This document shows positions 27,404-35,754 of a stretch of 64,000 nt of DNA, piece by piece. The stretch covers positions 10,771-74,770 of the forward strand of contig DGAU01000011.1 of NCBI GenBank assembly GCA_002384055.1. Reading direction: 5' to 3'. This DNA is from Flavobacteriaceae bacterium UBA4022. Lineage in GTDB: Bacteria; Bacteroidota; Bacteroidia; Flavobacteriales; Flavobacteriaceae. Position 1 is the stretch's first letter; each line of letters opens with the position of its first letter. The notes beneath the pieces are model-generated. The model saw nothing but the letters and a program-made list of their open reading frames with translations. It searched no databases and was not told the DNA's origin. The translations under genes and the position numbers were made by a program.

Positions 27404-29095
27404 ATGTCCGATGATCATAAAGTGATTTTTTCGATGTCTGGTGTGTCGAAAACTTTTCAAAATGCCCAAACACCTGTCTTGAAAAATATTTATTTGAGTT
27501 TCTTTTATGGCGCCAAAATCGGCATTCTTGGGCTCAATGGATCGGGTAAATCTACCTTATTGAAGATTATCGCAGGTTTGGATAAAAACCACCAAGGGGA
27601 TGTTGTATTTGCTCCGGGTTATACTGTGGGTTATCTCCAGCAAGAGCCTGTACTCGATGAATCTAAAACCGTGATGGACATCGTGAAGGAAGGGGTTCAA
27701 GAGGTCGTTGATATTCTTGACCAATACAACGCCATTAACGATCAATTCGGTTTGCCAGAGGTCTACGAGAACGCTGATAAGATGCAGGCCCTGATGGACA
27801 AACAGGCCAAGCTTCAGGATCAAATAGACGCTACCAACGCATGGGAATTAGACACCAAACTGGAAATCGCAATGGATGCCTTGCGCACACCAGAGCCTGA
27901 CACGCCCATTGCGGTGTTGTCTGGAGGGGAACGCCGCCGTGTGGCTTTGTGTCGTTTACTACTTCAAGAGCCCGATGTGTTATTGCTCGATGAGCCAACC
28001 AACCACTTGGATGCAGAAAGTGTACACTGGTTAGAGCAGCATTTGGCCCATTACAAGGGTACCGTTATCGCTGTTACGCATGACCGGTACTTTCTGGATA
28101 ATGTTGCGGGGTGGATTTTGGAGCTGGATCGAGGAGAAGGCATTCCTTGGAAAGGCAATTACTCTTCTTGGTTAGAACAAAAATCCAAACGTTTGGCCCA
28201 AGAACAAAAACAGGCCAGCAAACGCCAAAAGACCCTCGAAAGAGAGCTTGAATGGGTCCGTATGGGGCCTAAAGGACGTCAGTCCAAGCAAAAGGCACGT
28301 TTGAACAACTACGAAAAGCTCATGAGTCAAGATCAAAAACAACTTGATGAGCAACTCGAAATATACATTCCCAATGGGCCACGATTAGGGACACGCGTTA
28401 TTGATGCCCAGGGCGTGGGTAAGGCTTTTGGAGAAAAGTTATTGTACGACAATCTCGAATTTAAATTACCACAGGCCGGAATTGTTGGGATTATCGGTCC
28501 TAACGGTGCGGGTAAAACCACTATTTTTAAAATGATCATGTCGGAACTGACTCCCGATCACGGACAATTTGAGGTTGGTGAGACGGCCAAAATCGCTTAT
28601 GTCGATCAGGCCCATGCCAATATAGATACGAGTAAATCCATTTGGGAAAATTTTAGCGAAGGTCAAGAGCTCATGATGATGGGGGGGCGCCAGGTAAATT
28701 CAAGGGCGTATTTGAGTCGTTTTAATTTTTCGGGAAGCGAGCAGAATAAAAATGTATCGATGCTCTCAGGTGGTGAGCGCAACCGACTTCATTTGGCGAT
28801 GACCCTCAAAGAAGAGGGCAATGTCCTTTTATTGGATGAGCCCACCAATGACTTGGACATTAATACACTTAGGGCTTTAGAAGAGGGTTTAGAGAACTTC
28901 GCGGGTTGTGCCGTAGTCATTAGTCACGACCGTTGGTTCCTAGACCGTATTTGTACTCATATTTTGGCTTTTGAAGGGGACAGTAGTGTCTATTTTTTCG
29001 AAGGTGGATTTAGTGATTACGAAGAGAATAAGCGCAAAAGATTGGGTGGCGATCTGACACCAAAACGCATTAAGTACAAAAAGCTCATCCGCTAA
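27404..29095 (+). CDS. ettA: energy-dependent translational throttle protein (ABC-F ATPase)
   Basis: Cytoplasmic ABC-F protein that binds the ribosomal E site and gates the first peptide bond according to ATP/ADP. Two ABC domains without membrane segments: Walker A GLNGSGKSTLLK and GPNGAGKTTIFK, signatures LSGGERRRVALCR and LSGGERNRLHLA, Walker B LLLDEPTNHLD and LLLDEPTNDLD. The EttA arm follows the first Walker A (roughly residues 90-150), and the inter-domain linker contains WVRMGPKGRQSKQKARLNNYE, characteristic of this subfamily. It has 563 residues, normal. Its TAA overlaps the ATG of the HAD gene by one base. Confidence 0.95.
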   Translation: MSDDHKVIFSMSGVSKTFQNAQTPVLKNIYLSFFYGAKIGILGLNGSGKSTLLKIIAGLDKNHQGDVVFAPGYTVGYLQQEPVLDESKTVMDIVKEGVQEVVDILDQYNAINDQFGLPEVYENADKMQALMDKQAKLQDQIDATNAWELDTKLEIAMDALRTPEPDTPIAVLSGGERRRVALCRLLLQEPDVLLLDEPTNHLDAESVHWLEQHLAHYKGTVIAVTHDRYFLDNVAGWILELDRGEGIPWKGNYSSWLEQKSKRLAQEQKQASKRQKTLERELEWVRMGPKGRQSKQKARLNNYEKLMSQDQKQLDEQLEIYIPNGPRLGTRVIDAQGVGKAFGEKLLYDNLEFKLPQAGIVGIIGPNGAGKTTIFKMIMSELTPDHGQFEVGETAKIAYVDQAHANIDTSKSIWENFSEGQELMMMGGRQVNSRAYLSRFNFSGSEQNKNVSMLSGGERNRLHLAMTLKEEGNVLLLDEPTNDLDINTLRALEEGLENFAGCAVVISHDRWFLDRICTHILAFEGDSSVYFFEGGFSDYEENKRKRLGGDLTPKRIKYKKLIR

Positions 29096-29793
29096 TGTCT
29101 TTAGACAAAATCAAAGTTATAGCTTTTGATGCCGACGATACGCTTTGGGAAAATGAACCCATCTTTAAATCGGCGATAGAAGCATTCTGCAGTTTGATGG
29201 CTCCTTATGGCGCCGCTAAGCAATGTGAACAAGGTCTTTATGCCGTTCAGATGAAAAATCTCCCGCTTTATGGTTATGGCATCAAAGCATTTACATTGTC
29301 CCTTATCGAAGCTGCTATGACCTTAAGCAATCACCAGGTGTCGCAACGCACCGTTAGTGAAATCATGGATATCGGTCAATTCATGCTAGAGGCAGATAAT
29401 CCAATACTTCCTGGTGTAAAACAAACCCTAGAGGCCTTAACTCAGAACTATCGTCTGGTTATGGCCACCAAAGGTGATTTGTTGGATCAAGAGCGCAAAT
29501 TGATTCGATCTGGGCTCGAGGGCTATTTTCATCACATTGAAATCATGTCCAATAAATTCTCTAGCAATTATAAAAAACTGGTCACGCATTTGGACTTGGC
29601 ACCCGATGCGTTCTTGATGGTCGGTAATAGCGTCAAAAGTGATGTCCTCCCGGTATTGGACATTGGAGGTCATGCGGTGCATATTCCTTTCCATACCACT
29701 TGGGAACATGAACATGCAGAAATCCCTTCGGCACATGCCCAGTTTAGAAGTCTGAATGATATCAGTGAACTACTTCCGCTACTTGGGGTCTAA
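29095..29793 (+). CDS. HAD-superfamily hydrolase
   Basis: A 232-residue cytoplasmic phosphatase of the HAD type. Motif I is FDADDTLWENEP (nucleophile Asp and acid Asp two residues later); motif II is the Thr in MATKGD; a Lys around MSNKFSSNYKK supplies motif III; and motif IV is MVGNSVKSDVLP. It follows ettA with a TAATG overlap and is co-translated. The cap domain is the helical C1 type. The substrate is not identifiable; related proteins are named phosphoglycolate phosphatase-like without proof. The tail runs 15 bp into the convergent CAT-like gene. Confidence 0.85.
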   Translation: MSLDKIKVIAFDADDTLWENEPIFKSAIEAFCSLMAPYGAAKQCEQGLYAVQMKNLPLYGYGIKAFTLSLIEAAMTLSNHQVSQRTVSEIMDIGQFMLEADNPILPGVKQTLEALTQNYRLVMATKGDLLDQERKLIRSGLEGYFHHIEIMSNKFSSNYKKLVTHLDLAPDAFLMVGNSVKSDVLPVLDIGGHAVHIPFHTTWEHEHAEIPSAHAQFRSLNDISELLPLLGV

Positions 29794-30405
29794 GAGCTTT
29801 TGGAAATTGCTGATAAAATCCGCGACATCTTCTCCATATACGAATCCGTGGTGCACATGGATTGAGACGGGCATGAGCAGTCGCTCATGGGCTGAATAAG
29901 TTTTGCCAAAAGTGATTTTTGGACTGCAATCTTGCGTGTCGAGATCGCGCGCGTGCGATAAAGACTTGAATGTGAACCAGGGCAGAGTTGAAAAATGGAC
30001 GATATTATCGCGAACTACGGATAAGTCCAGTCCTTGAGCACTCTTGACCCGCTGAATTTCTGCTGTCGCGGCTTTTTTGAATGCTTCAAAATCTGGGGTA
30101 AATTCGATAAATGAAAAGGCAAACGGTCCGTGATCTCGCGCAATTGTTGCTGTCACATGGGAGGTGTGGTAAAGGTAAACTTGATTTTCTACAATGCGGT
30201 AGCGAAAGGCCTCTGTTTGATTAACGGCTTTGATCGCAGCATGGAGGTAGGCCAGGAAGAAAGACTCTTTAGCCGCTTTACAGATCTGATAGAGCGCCGT
30301 CACGTCGACATCAACCACAACCCCGTGATAGGGCTCTTTAAATTTGCTGTAAAATAAAAAGTGATCTTTACGGTCCCACTTCTCGAGATCAATAAGTTCC
30401 CGCAT
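29779..30405 (-). CDS. chloramphenicol acetyltransferase-family protein with altered HHxxxDG motif
   Basis: A 208-residue type A CAT-fold acyltransferase. It aligns with CatA through the N-terminal WDRKDHF (CAT WHRKEHF; Arg12 corresponds to the salt-bridge Arg18), LPWFTFKSLSHARD, ITFGKTY and RLLMPVSIHVHH. The catalytic motif HHxxxDG reads HHGFVYG (185-191): both His are kept but the conserved Asp, which pairs with that Arg, is Tyr190. CAT-like chromosomal proteins in flavobacteria are not proven to confer chloramphenicol resistance, and the Asp loss makes ordinary CAT activity doubtful. There is no mobile element or resistance cassette around it. It converges on the HAD gene. Confidence 0.83.
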   Translation of the reverse strand: MRELIDLEKWDRKDHFLFYSKFKEPYHGVVVDVDVTALYQICKAAKESFFLAYLHAAIKAVNQTEAFRYRIVENQVYLYHTSHVTATIARDHGPFAFSFIEFTPDFEAFKKAATAEIQRVKSAQGLDLSVVRDNIVHFSTLPWFTFKSLSHARDLDTQDCSPKITFGKTYSAHERLLMPVSIHVHHGFVYGEDVADFISNFQKLLDPK

Positions 30406-30553
30406 CTTTTTTTTGTAAAGATAAAAAACATCTTTCCATGTACACTATGACCTGGGTAAGATTCGGTATTGGCGTATATGCTCATGAAACATGTAAAAAT
30501 TTGATCAGTCAACGGGGATAAATTGGCCGATACACAATGGTTCTGGTATAAAT

Positions 30554-30581
30554 GAAAAATGACAGCCGAAGCTGTCATTTT
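30554..30581 (-). terminator. UUCG-loop intrinsic terminator of the SSS-symporter operon
   Basis: On the minus strand an 11-bp stem AAAATGACAGC/GCTGTCATTTT closes a cUUCGg tetraloop, followed by TCATTT. The UUCG loop appears only when read on the minus strand (plus reads CGAA), so it is oriented to end the operon whose last stop is at 30848, giving a 3' tail of about 270-290 bases. Confidence 0.75.
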
Positions 30582-30585
30582 TGTA

Positions 30586-30637
30586 ATGCGTGTTGGCCCT
30601 TAACCTAGTATTAAAATACTTTTAACCAAACACGCAT
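30586..30637. repeat. imperfect inverted repeat with inner palindrome
   Basis: Arms ATGCGTGTTGG (30586-30596) and CCAAACACGCAT (30626-30637) pair over 11 bp with one bulged A, around a loop containing the 14-bp palindrome AGTATTAAAATACT (30607-30620). Located 4 bases from the operon terminator. Function unknown: RNA structure, protein site, or a mobile-element footprint. Confidence 0.5.
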
Positions 30638-30847
30638 GAGTTAACAAGTTCGCCAATGTCTTACATACTAAAAATAACTCCCCAATTACTATTCACGAGA
30701 TGCAGAGCATTGGCGTCTTGTTGGCACAAATATCGATCACCAAAAACGAAAAAAAAAGAAAGGGAAACCACGATTTATAAATGTGATAACCCAATTTATA
30801 AACGCCTAGTGCGGTATATATTGCTGGTTTTTTTTGAAAAATAAAAC

Positions 30848-32542
30848 CTAGCGGTTATCTTTTTTCAGAAAAATCTTGAGGAAAAAAGCAATGAGGATCA
30901 GACTGATACAGCCAATCACATTGAGCCATAAGTAAGGCAGGGTGATGACTTTATAATGATCCAATAGGAACAAGGTCACGACAAAAGCCTGATTGATTAA
31001 CGCTCCATAAAAAATTGGCTTACTCGGTAAAGACTTGATGAAAAAAGCGGATAAAAAGATACCAAGAATATTACCATAAAAAATTGACCCCACGATATTA
31101 ACCAGCTGGATGAGATTGTCAAATAAAGGCGCCCCGCAGGCCACCAGAATGGCAATTACGCCCCAAATAAAGGTGAAAAAACGCGTGGCTTTGAGGTGAT
31201 GCTCTGGTGGTTTACCTGGGGTATGTCGGCGGTATAAATCCACTGCCGTGGTGGTGCCTAGAGCGTTTAACTCGCTGGCAGTTGACGACATGGCAGCACT
31301 AATGATAACGGCCAAGAGCAGACCGATCAATCCTCGGGGCATTTGGGTCAGAATAAAATGGATAAAGACATAATCTTTATCATTGGTTTCGGCCGATGGA
31401 TTGGCCTTTTTAATGAGTGCTTTAGAGGCCGTTCTGATTTGTTTTTCATCATGATTCAAGCGGGCAATTTCCTTTCCCAAAACCAATTTTTCTAAGGCAT
31501 TTTCATTTTGGACAAATTCCAATTGCCGCTCATGTATTTGCGCCTGAATGGTGTTTTTTTCGTCAACCATATTCAGATACTCTTGTCGGTAGGGAGATTC
31601 CAATACTTCTTCAACCACAGATGGATTAAAATTAAGCGGGGCTTCATTGAATTGATAAAAGACAAAAACCAGAACACCGATCAAAAGAATAAAAAACTGC
31701 ATGGGTATTTTGAGCATGCCGTTCATGATGAGTCCCATTTGACTTTGTCTGGTAGTACGTCCGGTAAGATAGCGCTGCACTTGACTTTGGTCAGTACCAA
31801 AGTAAGCCAGTGATAAAAAAGTACCGCCAATGATGCCGCTCCAGAAGGTATACCGATTATTAAAGTCAAAAGAAAAATCAAGAAGGTTCATTTTGCCTTG
31901 AGCTCCAGCTATTTGAAGCGCTTGGTCAAAACCAACATCCAAAGGCAGATAATTGAGCAGTATGAGAAAGGCCAAGAACATCCCTCCAAAAATAACGGCC
32001 ATTTGTTGTTTTTGGGTGATACTCACCGCCTGGGTGCCGCCGCTTACGGTATAGATAATAACTAATACACCAATAATGATATTGAGCCAGATGAGGCTCC
32101 ATCCCAAAACGGCAGAGAGAATAATCGCTGGGGCAAAAATAGTAATACCTGCAGAAAGACCTCTTTGCATCAAAAAGAATATGGCGGTCACGGTTCTGGT
32201 TTTAACGTCAAAGCGCTGCTCCAAATATTCATAGGCCGTGAGCACATTGAGCCGCTGATATATGGGCAAAAAGACAAGGCTGATGATCACCATCGCGATG
32301 GGGAGGCCAAAATAAAACTGGACAAAGCCCATGCCGTCATGAAAAGCTTGACCTGGGGTAGAAAGAAAAGTAATGGCACTGGCCTGGGTAGCCATAACGC
32401 TGAGTCCTATGGTCCACCAATTGTTCTTATGCCCACCCGAAATGTAATCCGTCACTGAGCCTTGAAGTCGCGTCTTGTATGTGCCATAAAGCACAATAAA
32501 CAATAAGGTACCTAACAGTACGATCCAGTCAATGAGTGCCAT
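30848..32542 (-). CDS. sodium:solute symporter (SSS/SLC5 family)
   Basis: A 564-residue inner-membrane Na+-coupled transporter. About 13 hydrophobic helices are seen, beginning IDWIVLLGTLLFIVLYGTYK, with the family's early sodium-site helix GLSVMATQASAITFLSTPGQAF, then YEYLEQRFDVKTRTV, and LLLAVIISAAMSSTASELNALGT on the late sodium-binding helix. A charged insertion of about 70 residues (around 330-395 in the chain) lies between two helices and may be a coiled segment. ATG at 32542 follows the stop of a 43-codon membrane ORF by one base. Last gene of an eight-gene operon whose preceding enzyme is a secreted PIG-L deacetylase, which suggests sugar or amino-sugar uptake, not proven. Confidence 0.9.
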   Translation of the reverse strand: MALIDWIVLLGTLLFIVLYGTYKTRLQGSVTDYISGGHKNNWWTIGLSVMATQASAITFLSTPGQAFHDGMGFVQFYFGLPIAMVIISLVFLPIYQRLNVLTAYEYLEQRFDVKTRTVTAIFFLMQRGLSAGITIFAPAIILSAVLGWSLIWLNIIIGVLVIIYTVSGGTQAVSITQKQQMAVIFGGMFLAFLILLNYLPLDVGFDQALQIAGAQGKMNLLDFSFDFNNRYTFWSGIIGGTFLSLAYFGTDQSQVQRYLTGRTTRQSQMGLIMNGMLKIPMQFFILLIGVLVFVFYQFNEAPLNFNPSVVEEVLESPYRQEYLNMVDEKNTIQAQIHERQLEFVQNENALEKLVLGKEIARLNHDEKQIRTASKALIKKANPSAETNDKDYVFIHFILTQMPRGLIGLLLAVIISAAMSSTASELNALGTTTAVDLYRRHTPGKPPEHHLKATRFFTFIWGVIAILVACGAPLFDNLIQLVNIVGSIFYGNILGIFLSAFFIKSLPSKPIFYGALINQAFVVTLFLLDHYKVITLPYLWLNVIGCISLILIAFFLKIFLKKDNR

Positions 32543-32543
32543 G

Positions 32544-32675
32544 TTAACTATAGTGTTGATAGATCCAGTAAAAAGCACAGAGGTAAAGAACGTTTAATAC
32601 AATCACCAAGACATATGGCGTGTTGGCGTGCTTTTTCTTTGCCTGTGGCGTGTTTTTCTGCTTTGGTTTAGTCAT
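32544..32675 (-). CDS. predicted 43-aa single-span membrane microprotein between PIG-L and the symporter
   Basis: I translated this frame by hand. ATG at 32675 overlaps the last 8 bases of the PIG-L gene, and TAA at 32544 sits one base before the symporter ATG, so the ORF fills the gap exactly and is coupled on both sides. The product begins MTKPKQKNTPQAKKK (six Lys in 15 residues) and continues with one hydrophobic helix YVLVIVLNVLYLCAFYWIY, giving an N-in, positive-inside topology. It is not a known family to me. The neat spacing and sensible topology argue for a real gene, perhaps an accessory subunit of the symporter; conservation in relatives has not been tested. Confidence 0.62.
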   Translation of the reverse strand: MTKPKQKNTPQAKKKHANTPYVLVIVLNVLYLCAFYWIYQHYS

Positions 32676-35196
32676 GGCCGATGGCTAAGAGGTTGGCCAG
32701 TAACTTATAAGCACCAGGGACTCCTGCGGGGAGCTGTCTGAAAAAACTCAGCCCGGTGTAAATGACATGTCCTTTGCCATAAGAAGCGATGATTAAAGAT
32801 CCTTTTTTCTCTTCTTCATTAGCGTCATTCATGCTTAAAATTGGCTTAAATGCAGGATCCCATTCAGAGGCAAAGTACAAACCACGTTCCTGAATCCAAC
32901 CGTCAAAATCCTGATCATCTATTTGGTTTGGTTTATGCAATACCGGATGATTTGGTTTCAAGCGACGCACTTGGGCCGTTTCGTCCGTCACGCGATCGCG
33001 GCCCAATTTAAATGGAACCGGCCCCAAGTCTTGCGTGAGTAGTCCAGAGGTGGTTTGGTATTGAATCAGTAGCGTTCCGCCATTTGAGACAAAATCATTA
33101 ATGAGGTTCTTTTTAAAAGGCAAAGCAGTTTCTGTATTGTAAGCTCTGATGCCCATCACCAAGGCATCAATTTGACCTAGATCTTCGGCCGATAGCGTAT
33201 TAGAATCTATTAAGACCACCTCATAGCCCATTTCGGATAAGTGTTTTGGTAGGGCATCGCCAGCCCCTTGAATATAACCGATTTTCTGGTCCTGGTGTTG
33301 TAGATTGAATCGAACGGCTTTGGTTATGGTTGGGGTTAAAGCGGTTAATTGAGGTAGGTGGTCATAATTGATATCTATAAGGTCCTCACTGAAATACTGA
33401 TCACCAATTTGAGCCAAAGGAATTAAAGTGCCAACTTGATCATCATTGGGGGGGGTTACCTCAAAGTAAAGGGTTATTTCCTCTCCGGTGCTTTCTAAAG
33501 AAAAAGTCTGGTCTGCAGGCTGTACCGTCCAAGTTTCAGGATGCTGTATCATGAGTGTTCCCGAAAGATCATCTCTATGCGCTTTTAGGGTCACGGCAAG
33601 TTTTTTGGCCTGTTTGGTGGTAAATAATTGAACGGGTTGCTCCATGTGAATGGTCAGGTCTGGCCTTACTTCAAATGGGGCGTATACTTCTCCTTTGACA
33701 CGGTCATTGTATTTATAAATTAAGGGTCGGTTAAGGGTAAACTGAAGCTGGTCGAGTGACAAGTTAAAAGATACTATCTGAGCGCTGGGCGCTTTTGGTC
33801 GTCCTATATCACTTGAATCTTGTACCGCATATAAACCTGTGGTCGCGGGTTGCTTTAGCCAATAAGGGGTGCTGATCACGGGAAGGTTCAGTGGCGCCTC
33901 GGCACTTTGCGTGGTCCATTTTTTGTTCTGTTTGAGGCTGACGGGCTGAAATAAATCTGAAAATGCCAATTGGTCTGAAACCACGCGGTGCAGTTTGAAA
34001 TCTAAGGGACTGCGGTTTACGATTTCAATGTCGGCAGTAATTGACCCTTGAGGTGTAGTAAAGGCCTTAATCGCTGTGGCCTCTATAAATAAACCGGCAC
34101 ATTGCACTATGAGCTCTTTAAGGTCACGTGTTTTTGAGGCCTTCCAAGTGGATGGAGGGGTCGCTTCTAGTAATACTAATGCACGGATAAGATCGGGTAC
34201 ATGGACCGACGGGTCCACAAAATTAAATTGATCTTCGATCGGTTCTAGAATGGCTCCTATGGCCAATCCGCCCGCTATACGTGACCAACTGGTGTTTATA
34301 CCTTCAAAAATTGCTGATGGACCTGCGGACAATACCCCTGCAACAAGTTCGAGGTATTCGGTTTCTTCTCCGCGTGTTCCTGTAGATCCAAAACCTTGTG
34401 ATTTGTGCATGCTGCGGCTTAAGGCAGCGATTTCCCCATTGGAAAGCCCCGCCCATGGATAATAGACCCCGGTTTCGATTTCGATGATGTTGGTTTTGTC
34501 GGCAGCCTCGAAATTTTCACGGCTTCCGTAAAACCACCAGGAGGTGTTAAAAAACAAGCGCTTGGCTTGCCATGTGCCCTGTTGCTTGGCAGAATCTTGG
34601 AATTGTGTCGGGTCGTTTGCTGCATTGTAGGCCATGATGCTCAATAGAGCAGAGGCCGTATGATGTCCATGAGTCGTGCCCGGGGTTCTGTGGTTAAATC
34701 GATTGATGATGATATCGGGCTTGAAGGTCCTCAAGACCTGAACGACATCATGCAGCATTTCTTCTTGTCCCCATATATTTAGGGCTTCGTCAGGGTGTTT
34801 TGAATAACCGAAATCTACGGCACGGGTAAAAAACTGTTCGCCACCATCTTTTTGACGGGCACCCAGAAGCTCGTGGGTGCGTATCATCCCCAGGGACGCT
34901 TTGAGTTCTGGGCCGATAAGGTTTTGGCCGCCATCCCCTCGGGTCAGCGACAAATAAGCTGTTCTGGCATTAAGGTGGTTGGATAAATACGAAATAAGAC
35001 GGGTGTTCTCATCATCGGGATGGGCGCCGAGGTATAAAACAGATCCCAAGAAATTTAATTTTTGCAGCTCATGATGGATCTGTGAGGACGCCCATTTTTG
35101 GGGCGCTTGACTATAGGACTTTAGGGAAAAAGACCCCGTTATAAATAGGGTTAATAATAGTACTGTGGATATGTTATAAGATCTCAAATGTGCCAT
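32668..35196 (-). CDS. PIG-L-family deacetylase, secreted, with C-terminal ThuA/GATase-like domain
   Basis: An 842-residue exported enzyme of the LmbE/PIG-L zinc-dependent N-acetyl-sugar deacetylase family. The signal peptide is in the first 30 residues (VLLLTLFITGSFSLKSYSQA). The catalytic motif is YLGAHPDDENTRLI (about 55-68), and the second motif HRTPGTTHGHHTAS around 165 supplies His ligands. Middle residues (about 370-600) are beta-sandwich-like. The C-terminal part (about 625-842) resembles a ThuA/class I GATase fold (IDALVMGIRAYNTETALPF, GGTLLIQYQ). In front of the symporter it suggests deacetylation of an extracytoplasmic N-acetylated glycan before import. It follows the MscS gene by 2 bp. 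Substrate unknown. Confidence 0.85.
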   Translation of the reverse strand: MAHLRSYNISTVLLLTLFITGSFSLKSYSQAPQKWASSQIHHELQKLNFLGSVLYLGAHPDDENTRLISYLSNHLNARTAYLSLTRGDGGQNLIGPELKASLGMIRTHELLGARQKDGGEQFFTRAVDFGYSKHPDEALNIWGQEEMLHDVVQVLRTFKPDIIINRFNHRTPGTTHGHHTASALLSIMAYNAANDPTQFQDSAKQQGTWQAKRLFFNTSWWFYGSRENFEAADKTNIIEIETGVYYPWAGLSNGEIAALSRSMHKSQGFGSTGTRGEETEYLELVAGVLSAGPSAIFEGINTSWSRIAGGLAIGAILEPIEDQFNFVDPSVHVPDLIRALVLLEATPPSTWKASKTRDLKELIVQCAGLFIEATAIKAFTTPQGSITADIEIVNRSPLDFKLHRVVSDQLAFSDLFQPVSLKQNKKWTTQSAEAPLNLPVISTPYWLKQPATTGLYAVQDSSDIGRPKAPSAQIVSFNLSLDQLQFTLNRPLIYKYNDRVKGEVYAPFEVRPDLTIHMEQPVQLFTTKQAKKLAVTLKAHRDDLSGTLMIQHPETWTVQPADQTFSLESTGEEITLYFEVTPPNDDQVGTLIPLAQIGDQYFSEDLIDINYDHLPQLTALTPTITKAVRFNLQHQDQKIGYIQGAGDALPKHLSEMGYEVVLIDSNTLSAEDLGQIDALVMGIRAYNTETALPFKKNLINDFVSNGGTLLIQYQTTSGLLTQDLGPVPFKLGRDRVTDETAQVRRLKPNHPVLHKPNQIDDQDFDGWIQERGLYFASEWDPAFKPILSMNDANEEEKKGSLIIASYGKGHVIYTGLSFFRQLPAGVPGAYKLLANLLAIGHD

Positions 35197-35198
35197 AA

Positions 35199-35741
35199 TT
35201 AATTTTGCTGAGAACGATCGGATTCTGATTTTTGTATTTCTGTTGGGGGCAGGATGCTGACCCCTTTTTGTAATAATAAGCTGTTGGGGTAAGTGATGAT
35301 TTGGTGATTATTGGTTTTTAATACAATGTGAAAAGCCCGTATTTCTTCAATAACGCCTTGGTAGTCATATTCCTTGTCGTGGATCATGATCAGATCACCA
35401 ATTTTATAAGGAAAGGTGAAAAACATAATGACCCCGCTGGTAATGTTACTCAAAATGGACCATTGGGCAAAGAATGCAATCCCAATAACGGCAAAAACAG
35501 AGGACACCACTACGCCGACATCCTTGATGTTGACACCCCAAACCAAAAACCAGCCCAAAAGGACTAAACTGAAGGTACTGTATTTAATGAGCTTCACAAT
35601 GAGCAATGTGCGGGGCAATAATTTGTCGTTATTGCGAGAATACCGATGGACAATCGAGGCCAATATAGTCTTCAATATCAGACCGAAAAAAGGAATGACT
35701 AGCGTAAGTACGCTCTCTAATACATAAGGTTTTTCGAACAT
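35199..35741 (-). CDS. small-conductance mechanosensitive channel (MscS family)
   Basis: A 180-residue MscS-type channel that releases solutes on membrane tension. Three hydrophobic helices (VLTLVIPFFGLILKTILAS, YSTFSLVLLGWFLVWG and VVVSSVFAVIGIAFFAQWSILSNITSGVIMFF) lead into the beta domain; GIAFFAQWSILSNITSGVIMF is the pore-helix (TM3) region, and PYKIGDLIMI with YPNSLLLQ marks the beta domain. It is shorter than E. coli MscS (286) because the C-terminal alpha-beta vestibule is largely missing, ending in a charged tail. It lies 13 bp downstream of the Maf gene within the minus-strand operon. Confidence 0.87.
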   Translation of the reverse strand: MFEKPYVLESVLTLVIPFFGLILKTILASIVHRYSRNNDKLLPRTLLIVKLIKYSTFSLVLLGWFLVWGVNIKDVGVVVSSVFAVIGIAFFAQWSILSNITSGVIMFFTFPYKIGDLIMIHDKEYDYQGVIEEIRAFHIVLKTNNHQIITYPNSLLLQKGVSILPPTEIQKSESDRSQQN

Positions 35742-35754
35742 AATGGATTCAATT

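Larger units (their letters stand above)
30406..30847. other. 442-bp intergenic region with terminator and inverted repeat, no supported gene
   Basis: The only gap above 300 bases. It holds a UUCG terminator (30554-30581), an inverted repeat of 11-12 bp arms (30586-30637) and, to its right, about 210 A/T-rich bases. A 62-codon frame at 30656-30844 has no family resemblance and was not accepted. Since the symporter operon reads into this region from the right, it is probably its long 3' untranslated region or a small RNA gene. Confidence 0.6.

Noticed and set aside
29779..30405. Horizontally acquired chloramphenicol resistance gene
   Set aside because: No transposase, integron or composition break nearby, and the key Asp is missing.
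30656..30844. 62-codon plus-strand ORF in the intergenic region
   Set aside because: No family resemblance, erratic composition, and it lies in the non-coding tail of a minus-strand operon; the repeat and terminator explain the region better.
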